Shown: positions 58,953-64,000 of the stretch, in pieces
Position numbering within the stretch: position 1 is the first letter of the stretch
Layout of the letters: every line of letters starts with the position of its first letter
Assembly (NCBI RefSeq): GCF_009707515.1
Contig: NZ_WLYI01000006.1
Location: 1 to 64,000 of the forward strand
Length of the DNA stretch: 64,000 nt
From: Pseudomonas karstica
Lineage (GTDB): Bacteria; Pseudomonadota; Gammaproteobacteria; Pseudomonadales; Pseudomonadaceae
Direction: 5' to 3'
Position numbers and translations under genes: made by a program
The notes under the pieces: generated by a model
Database searches by the model: none
The model's input: the letters and a program-made list of their open reading frames with translations, nothing else
Told to the model about the DNA's origin: nothing

Positions 58953-59882
58953 ATGCCGCCGCCCGAACAAAAGCCCACACCTCTCGATGCCGAGATGGAA
59001 AAACAGCGCGCCGAACTGGCCAGTATCGTGCACCGGCATACCTGGGAAGATGGCTCCTACGGCACGGCGATCACAACGCTTTACCTGAACCGCCACAACG
59101 CGCCGCGCGACTTCATGCCAGTGCTGGTGGAGCCTGCCCTGTGCATCCTGGCCAGCGGCAGCAAGGAAGTGCGCCTGGCTGACGAAATCTTCGCCTACGA
59201 CCCGCTCAACTACCTGGTGTTCTCGGTCGCGATGCCGGTGGCTGGTCGGATCATTCATGCCACCCCGGAAGAGCCGAACCTGTCGGTGCGCATCAATATC
59301 GACCCGGCCCAGCTCACCGCGCTGATCGCCGAAGCCGGCCCGATGGGTGTGCCGTCGCGCCCGACATCCCGTGGCATGTATGTCGACCGCATCGACAACC
59401 AATTGCTCGACGCCGTGCTGCGTTTGACCCGCCTTTTGGATACGCCCAAAGACATCGACATGCTCGCGCCGCTGATCAACCGGGAAATTCTTTACCGTTT
59501 GCTGCGTGGTCCGCAGGGTTATCGACTGTATGAAATTGCCGTGGCCAATAGTCAGAGCCATCGGGTCAGCCAGGCGATCAAGTGGCTGAACGGCAACTAC
59601 GAACAAGCGCTGCGCATTGATGACCTGGCCAAGGAAGTGAACCTGAGTGTCTCGACCTTGCACCATCGCTTCAAGGCCATGACGGCCATGAGCCCGCTGC
59701 AATACCAGAAGCAACTGCGTTTGCAGGAAGCCCGGCGCCTGATGCTTGCCGAAGGCCTGGAGGCTTCGGCAGCGGGCTATCGGGTGGGATATGAAAGCCC
59801 CTCGCAGTTCAGTCGTGAATACAGCCGGCTGTTTGGTGCGCCACCGTTACGGGATTTGGCGCGGTTACGCCAGAGCGTCTAA
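58953..59882 (+). CDS. AraC family transcriptional regulator
   Basis: The 309-aa protein has an N-terminal AraC_N-type effector-binding domain (~20-200, YGTAITTLYLNR…FMPVLVEPALCILASGSK). Two helix-turn-helix motifs follow (~210-305): LAKEVNLSVSTLHHRFK and AGYRVGYESPSQFSREY. The start is the ATG at 58953 (GGA 9 bases upstream). Ligand and targets are unknown. It is divergent from the ABM-domain gene, and 122 bp separate it from gtrS on the other strand. Confidence 0.92.
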   Translation: MPPPEQKPTPLDAEMEKQRAELASIVHRHTWEDGSYGTAITTLYLNRHNAPRDFMPVLVEPALCILASGSKEVRLADEIFAYDPLNYLVFSVAMPVAGRIIHATPEEPNLSVRINIDPAQLTALIAEAGPMGVPSRPTSRGMYVDRIDNQLLDAVLRLTRLLDTPKDIDMLAPLINREILYRLLRGPQGYRLYEIAVANSQSHRVSQAIKWLNGNYEQALRIDDLAKEVNLSVSTLHHRFKAMTAMSPLQYQKQLRLQEARRLMLAEGLEASAAGYRVGYESPSQFSREYSRLFGAPPLRDLARLRQSV

Positions 59883-59887
59883 CCCAC

Positions 59888-59988
59888 ACTTGTAGCCTGC
59901 GATCGGCTGCGCAGCAGTCGCCTGAGGCCTTGAAATTGTTGAAGGTCCTGCGGCCCTTATCGCAACCTCGTGCTTCGGCAGCGGCTAG
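59888..59988. repeat. Solo copy of the 130-bp repeat family
   Basis: The segment starts TTGTAGCCTGCGATCGGCTG, followed by CGCAGCAGTCGCC. It then continues with TTGAAGGTCCTGCGGCCCTT…TTCGGCAGCGGCT and is clearly the same sequence family as the tandem array at 47203. It sits between araC and gtrS (convergent). Confidence 0.85.
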
Positions 59989-60003
59989 GTCCATTGAAAG
60001 ACC

Positions 60004-61473
60004 TCAGTCCAGGCCTCGGGGCAGTTGCAAGGTCACCCGTAACCCACCCTCGCGCAAATTCTGCAAACTCACTTCACCCCCATGGCTATGGGCAATATTG
60101 CGGGCGATGCCCAGGCCCAGGCCGTAGCCCTGCTGCTGGCCGGCGAGGCGGAAGTGCGGTTCGAAAACTTGCTCCATGCGCTGCTCGGGCACACCAGGCC
60201 CTTCGTCATCAACGTGCAGGATGAACTCCACACCGTCATCTTCAATATGCAAATGAGCGTTTTGCCCATACTTCAAGGCGTTATCGATCAGATTGCCAAT
60301 GCAGCGCTTGAGTGCCAACGGTTTGCCCGGATAAACCGCCAGTGCCCTTCCCTGTTGAGTGACCCGGCCGTTGCCGCTGGGGGCCAGGTAAGGCTCCACC
60401 AGGCAATCGAGCACGTAATTGAGGTCTACCGGTTCGATGTTCTCGTGAATATCGGTGTCCTTCACGCATTGCAGCGCACCTTTTACCAACAACTCCAACT
60501 CATCCAGGTCCCGGCCGAACTTGATTTGCAGTTGTTCATCCTCCAGCAACTCCACACGCAACCGCAGGCGCGTGATAGGTGTGCGAAGGTCATGGGAAAT
60601 GGCGCTGAACAATTGACTGCGCTCGGTCAGGTAACGGCTGATGCGTTCGCGCATGGCATTGAAGGCCCGGCCCACTTCCACCACTTCACTGCCACCGCCT
60701 TCGGCCACCGGTTCAACGTCGGCGCCCAGGGACATATTCCGCGCCGCCCGCGCCAGACGCTTGAGCGGACGGCTTTGCCAGTGCACCAGCAGTCCGATAA
60801 ACAACAGCAGGAACGTGCTGGTCAGTACGATAAACCAGACCTGCTGGGCCGGCAGGCCTGGTTCTTCAAGGCTGGTATAGGGCTCAGGCAACAACGAGGC
60901 GATGTATAGCCACTCGCCGGGAGCCAGCTGGATCTGGGTCACCAGCACCGGCGGATTGACCGGTTCCAGGGTCAGGGCGTAATGCGCCCAGGAGCGCGGC
61001 AATTCGTCGAGCTTCAAACCGGCGTTGAAGATCCGCAAGTCTTCGGCGCTGACAAATTCCACCGAGAGATGCACATCGTTGCCCAGGGTCTGGCGCAGCA
61101 CTTCTTGCACCGCACCCAGCACCGCAAACTTGCGCGGGGTCTCAGGCAACACCTCCATGCCCAGGGGTTTGTCGTTGAGAGTCACCACAAACCGGGTACC
61201 GCCCATGCTGCGCAATTGGTCCAGCACCAACGGGCGAAAAGCCACCGGCAAGGAGCGGAAATAGCTGACGCTGGCGGTCATCGAATGAGCCAGGCTGCGG
61301 GCGCTGGTGACCAGGCCTTCCAACTGAGTGGCGCGTAATTGTGAGACCCAGATCACGCTGGACAAGGCCTGGGCAAACAACACCGCCAGCAGGGTCAGCA
61401 ATAGCATCCGCCCCAACAGCGAGCGGGGTACCGGAACCCGCCGACGCAGTTCGTTCGGGTGTTCAGTGGGCAT
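60004..61473 (-). CDS. gtrS: Sensor histidine kinase GtrS (glucose/2-ketogluconate transport regulation)
   Basis: GtrS senses 2-ketogluconate or 6-phosphogluconate in Pseudomonas and phosphorylates GltR, which represses or derepresses glucose transport genes. The 489-aa protein from the ATG at 61471-61473 has helices near 21-42 and 224-245. A HAMP domain follows, then HisKA with phospho-acceptor H294 (SAISHDLRTPITRL). The HATPase has N-box NLIDNALKYGQ and G-box QGYGLGLGIARNIA. It overlaps gltR by 11 bases. The name rests on gene order and family match. Confidence 0.92.
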   Translation of the reverse strand: MPTEHPNELRRRVPVPRSLLGRMLLLTLLAVLFAQALSSVIWVSQLRATQLEGLVTSARSLAHSMTASVSYFRSLPVAFRPLVLDQLRSMGGTRFVVTLNDKPLGMEVLPETPRKFAVLGAVQEVLRQTLGNDVHLSVEFVSAEDLRIFNAGLKLDELPRSWAHYALTLEPVNPPVLVTQIQLAPGEWLYIASLLPEPYTSLEEPGLPAQQVWFIVLTSTFLLLFIGLLVHWQSRPLKRLARAARNMSLGADVEPVAEGGGSEVVEVGRAFNAMRERISRYLTERSQLFSAISHDLRTPITRLRLRVELLEDEQLQIKFGRDLDELELLVKGALQCVKDTDIHENIEPVDLNYVLDCLVEPYLAPSGNGRVTQQGRALAVYPGKPLALKRCIGNLIDNALKYGQNAHLHIEDDGVEFILHVDDEGPGVPEQRMEQVFEPHFRLAGQQQGYGLGLGIARNIAHSHGGEVSLQNLREGGLRVTLQLPRGLD

Positions 61474-62194
61474 TGCTGGCAACCACACTGGCTGCCAGTT
61501 GGTAACCGCTGCCGCGCACCGTACGTATCAGCCGAGGTGGTTTTTCGGTGTCCCGCAGCCGTTGGCGCAAACGGCTGACGGCCATGTCGACGATGCGGTC
61601 CAACGGCATCAAGTCGCGGCCCCGGGTGGCGTTGCCGATGGTGTCGCGGTCGAGGATTTGCTGGGGGTGGTCGAGGAACAGTTTCAACAAGGCAAAGTCG
61701 GCGCCGGAGAGAATCACTTCTTCACCGTCCAGGTGGAACAAGCGATGGCTGATCATATCCAGGCGCCATTCATCAAACACCAACACTTCGCCACCGTTGC
61801 GCTCCTGCCCGAACTGGGCACGGCGTAACAGGGCCTTGATGCGGGCCTGTAGTTCACGCGGGCTGAACGGCTTGCCGATGTAGTCGTCGGCGCCCAGTTC
61901 CAGGCCTATCACCCGGTCGGCTTCGTCGGAGCTGGCGGTGAGCATGATGATTGGCACCTGCGCCTGACGCGGGTGCTGACGAACCCAGCGACAAAGACTG
62001 AAGCCATCTTCGTCCGGCAGCATCACATCAAGGATCACCAAGTCGCACGGTGCCTCATTCATCGCCTGGCGAAACCCTGCACCATCCGACACGCCACGGA
62101 CCTGAAAACCGGCGCGACAGAGGTAGGTTTGCAGCAATTCGCGGATTTCCTGGTCGTCGTCAACCAAGAGAATGGATTTACTGATTACGCTCAC
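61463..62194 (-). CDS. gltR: Response regulator GltR (OmpR family)
   Basis: GltR controls glucose uptake and peripheral glucose genes together with GtrS. The 243-aa protein starts at a GTG (62192-62194) with a perfect AGGAGG 5 bases upstream; the frame to 62263 is not used. The receiver domain has phospho-acceptor D56 (ILDVMLPDEDGF). The C-terminal winged helix (~145-240) has the RDLMPLDRIVDMAVSRLR recognition region. It precedes gtrS and follows glk, so the operon order from edd is edd-glk-gltR-gtrS. Confidence 0.94.
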   Translation of the reverse strand: MSVISKSILLVDDDQEIRELLQTYLCRAGFQVRGVSDGAGFRQAMNEAPCDLVILDVMLPDEDGFSLCRWVRQHPRQAQVPIIMLTASSDEADRVIGLELGADDYIGKPFSPRELQARIKALLRRAQFGQERNGGEVLVFDEWRLDMISHRLFHLDGEEVILSGADFALLKLFLDHPQQILDRDTIGNATRGRDLMPLDRIVDMAVSRLRQRLRDTEKPPRLIRTVRGSGYQLAASVVASNAH

Positions 62195-62199
62195 AGGGT

Positions 62200-62212
62200 C
62201 CTCCTTGTTGTT
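62200..62212 (-). promoter_or_regulatory. Crc/Hfq-type CA motif overlapping the gltR ribosome-binding site
   Basis: On the minus strand AACAACAA (62205-62212) is directly followed by AGGAGG (62200-62205), sharing one base. It matches the AANAANAA target of Hfq-Crc, so translation of gltR could be repressed when preferred carbon sources are present. Confidence 0.55.
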
Positions 62213-62266
62213 ATGGGTGGTGCAGGGCGTTACTGGATCATGTGTCGATCTTGCCGGCCTCACTGC

Positions 62267-63223
62267 TTACGCAAATGCCTGCTCCAGTGCAACACCAGCA
62301 CCGGTCAACCCGGAATACGGTGCCGTCACCAGCCATACGGGGATGCCCTTGAAGTAGTCGCTCATGCAGCCTTTGTCGCCAAAGCTCTTGGCAAAACCAC
62401 TTGTGATAAAGAAATCGGCAAACCGGGGGACCACCCCTCCTACGATATACACCCCACCACGCCCTCCGGTGGTCAGTACGTTATTACCGGCCACTCGGCC
62501 AAGCCAGATGCTGAACTGGTCCAGCACTTCCAGGGCTACCGGATCGCCGGCCAGGCCCGCCGCAGTCACGGCCTCGGGGGTTTCCAGCACGGGTGCATGA
62601 CCGTCCACGGCACAGATCGCCCGATACAAACGAGGCAGCCCCCCGCCGCTCAACACAGTTTCGGCACTGACATGGCCGATCTCATTGTAGATGTGCTGCC
62701 ACAACTGGGTTTCCCGCGGGCTGCTCAAGGGCAGGTCGACATGGCCGCCCTCCCCCGGTAACGCCGCCCAACGCCCGGCGCCCTGATCCAGCAGGGTGCC
62801 CACGCCCAGACCGGTGCCCGGACCGATCACCACCGCCGGGCGCAGCGGCTCCGGCGTACCTTCACAGACCACCCTAAACTCGTCGGGCTGCAGGCGAGTC
62901 ATACCCAGGGCCATGGCTGAAAAGTCATTGACCAGCAGTAACTCATCTACCTGCAAGGTTTTGCAAAAAGCCGTTTTGCCAAGACGCCAGTGGTTGTTGG
63001 TGAACTTGAATTCATCACCACTTACCGGCCCCGCCACCGACAGGCAGACCGCACCAACGGCGCCAGGCTCCAGGCCTTCTTCCTTGAGGTAGGCCTGGAT
63101 GGCTTCCTCGGGGCTGGCGTGATCCGCCGTTGCGTGGACGCGGATCGAGTGCAGTTGCTGATCCCGCCACAACGCAAAACGGGCGTTGGTACCACCAATA
63201 TCACCAACCAGCGCAAGCTTCAC
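62267..63223 (-). CDS. glk: Glucokinase Glk
   Basis: Glucokinase phosphorylates glucose to glucose-6-phosphate. The 318-aa protein starts at a GTG (63221-63223) that overlaps the edd stop (GTGA). It contains the phosphate-binding [11 protein letters not shown] at 8-18, [11 protein letters not shown] and the GPGTGLGVG adenosine-site motif. EGGHVDL is consistent with the sugar-binding pocket. It is second in the operon. Confidence 0.95.
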   Translation of the reverse strand: MKLALVGDIGGTNARFALWRDQQLHSIRVHATADHASPEEAIQAYLKEEGLEPGAVGAVCLSVAGPVSGDEFKFTNNHWRLGKTAFCKTLQVDELLLVNDFSAMALGMTRLQPDEFRVVCEGTPEPLRPAVVIGPGTGLGVGTLLDQGAGRWAALPGEGGHVDLPLSSPRETQLWQHIYNEIGHVSAETVLSGGGLPRLYRAICAVDGHAPVLETPEAVTAAGLAGDPVALEVLDQFSIWLGRVAGNNVLTTGGRGGVYIVGGVVPRFADFFITSGFAKSFGDKGCMSDYFKGIPVWLVTAPYSGLTGAGVALEQAFA

Positions 63224-64000
63224 TTAAGACTCTCCAGGGCACACGTAAAGGCGCTGGCACCCTGCTCTGCGGAGCTTGCGGCCAGGCGCATAAATGCAAA
63301 CAGCTCGCGACCGGCCCCCACGTTATTGCCCAGCAGGCCGGCGGCAGGTGCGCGCGCTGCAAATTCTTCGGCGTCTACCTTAAGCTCCAAGGTGCCTTGG
63401 ACGCCATCCACACGGATGATATCGCCATCGCGTACACGTGCCAGCGCACCACCGCGCTGGGCCTCGGGGCTGACATGAATCGCCGCCGGGATCTTACCCG
63501 AGGCGCCGGACATACGCCCGTCTGTCACCAGCGCCACCTTGAAGCCACGGTCCTGCAGCACCCCAAGGAACGGCGTCATTTTGTGCAGTTCCGGCATGCC
63601 GTTGGAGCGCGGGCCCTGGAAGCGCATCACCGCGACAAAGTCCTTCTCCAACTGGCCGGCCTTGAAGGCGTCGGCCAGGTCCTGCTGATCCTGAAACACC
63701 ACGGCCGGGGCTTCGACGATTTGATGTTCAAGGGCCACGGCGGAGACCTTCATCACACCGCGACCGAGGTTGCCTTCCATCACCCGCAACCCGCCTTCCG
63801 GCGAAAACGCCCGGGCCACAGGGCGCAAGATGGTTTCATCGAGGCTCTCGATAGGGCCGTCGCGCCAGATCAGTTCGCCGTCCACCAGGAACGGCTCCTT
63901 GGTGTAGCGGCTCAGGCCATGACCGGCCACGGTATTGACGTCTTCATGCAGCAAGCCGGCTTCCAGCAGTTCGCGGATCAGGAACGACATGCCGCCCGCC
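63220..64000 (-). CDS. edd: 6-Phosphogluconate dehydratase Edd (C-terminal part, truncated by window edge)
   Basis: Edd dehydrates 6-phosphogluconate to KDPG, the first step of the Entner-Doudoroff pathway. About 259 C-terminal codons are present, reading [25 protein letters not shown] sequence. The IlvD/Edd segments [34 protein letters not shown] and HVSPEA follow. The N-terminal cluster cysteines lie beyond position 64000. Its stop codon overlaps the glk start, so the genes are translationally coupled. Expression of edd in Pseudomonas is usually controlled by HexR; that site is outside the window. Confidence 0.96.
   Translation of the reverse strand, partial: AGGMSFLIRELLEAGLLHEDVNTVAGHGLSRYTKEPFLVDGELIWRDGPIESLDETILRPVARAFSPEGGLRVMEGNLGRGVMKVSAVALEHQIVEAPAVVFQDQQDLADAFKAGQLEKDFVAVMRFQGPRSNGMPELHKMTPFLGVLQDRGFKVALVTDGRMSGASGKIPAAIHVSPEAQRGGALARVRDGDIIRVDGVQGTLELKVDAEEFAARAPAAGLLGNNVGAGRELFAFMRLAASSAEQGASAFTCALESLK

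Overview
This window is a chromosomal segment of a fluorescent Pseudomonas, most likely of the P. fluorescens group. Three things support this. The gene orders ruvCAB-ybgC-tolQRAB-pal-cpoB-queE-queC-tRNA-Lys, mscS-yajQ-panE-kinase-cobalamin adenosyltransferase-Nudix/TenI-argJ-secA, purU-mvaT-sbcB-MoxR cluster-pyk-fumarase and gtrS-gltR-glk-edd all match blocks I know from Pseudomonas genomes. MvaT, the xenogeneic silencer specific to Pseudomonas, is present. The intergenic regions carry Pseudomonas-type REP/REPIN elements. The sequence is GC-rich, so long antisense shadow ORFs are common and were discarded.

Layout. 1-308: start of a secreted NlpC/P60 peptidase, cut by the window edge. 573-12834 (mostly minus strand): tRNA-Lys, preQ0 synthesis (queC, queE), the complete Tol-Pal envelope system, ybgC, ruvCAB, yebC and aspS. 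12943-16135: small genes (zinc ribbon, ribbon-helix-helix, Dps, a membrane-anchored cold-shock protein, slyX, a HIT protein), followed by an OprD-family porin. 18297-30149: MscS channel, yajQ, ketopantoate reductase, a large hybrid-free sensor kinase, cobalamin adenosyltransferase, a Nudix/TenI fusion, argJ, secA and a DUF721 gene. A ~685-bp giant inverted repeat interrupts this block at 23545-24229. 30172-35061: a HerA-like ATPase and a translationally coupled glycosyltransferase/deacetylase/flippase trio. 35132-38221: purU, mvaT and sbcB.

38422-45074 is a six-gene, translationally coupled operon (RDD, SpoIIM, DUF4129, DUF4350, MoxR AAA+ ATPase, DUF58). It is a conserved but functionally obscure membrane/chaperone system. 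It is followed by a small lipoprotein, pyruvate kinase, a 130-bp tandem-repeat array (47203-47935), a ferredoxin-type reductase and class I fumarase. 50876-55471 is a C4/C5-dicarboxylate sensing unit: a DctB-like kinase, a DctD-like sigma-54 activator and an alpha-ketoglutarate-permease-like MFS transporter. The transporter has a recognisable sigma-54 promoter, two upstream palindromes and a Crc/Hfq-type A-rich motif in its leader. 55752-59882: a secreted trypsin-like protease, a flavin reductase-like protein, two small genes and an AraC regulator. 60004-64000: the glucose regulatory and Entner-Doudoroff operon gtrS-gltR-glk-edd (edd is cut by the window end).

The most unusual material is non-coding: the giant inverted repeat, the 130-bp tandem array with interleaved inverted repeats (a pseudoknot-like layout) and its relatives at 31902 and 59888, and two members of one REPIN family. 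Among coding regions, the MoxR/DUF58/SpoIIM operon and the glycosyltransferase/DUF2334/flippase trio are the best candidates for poorly described systems.
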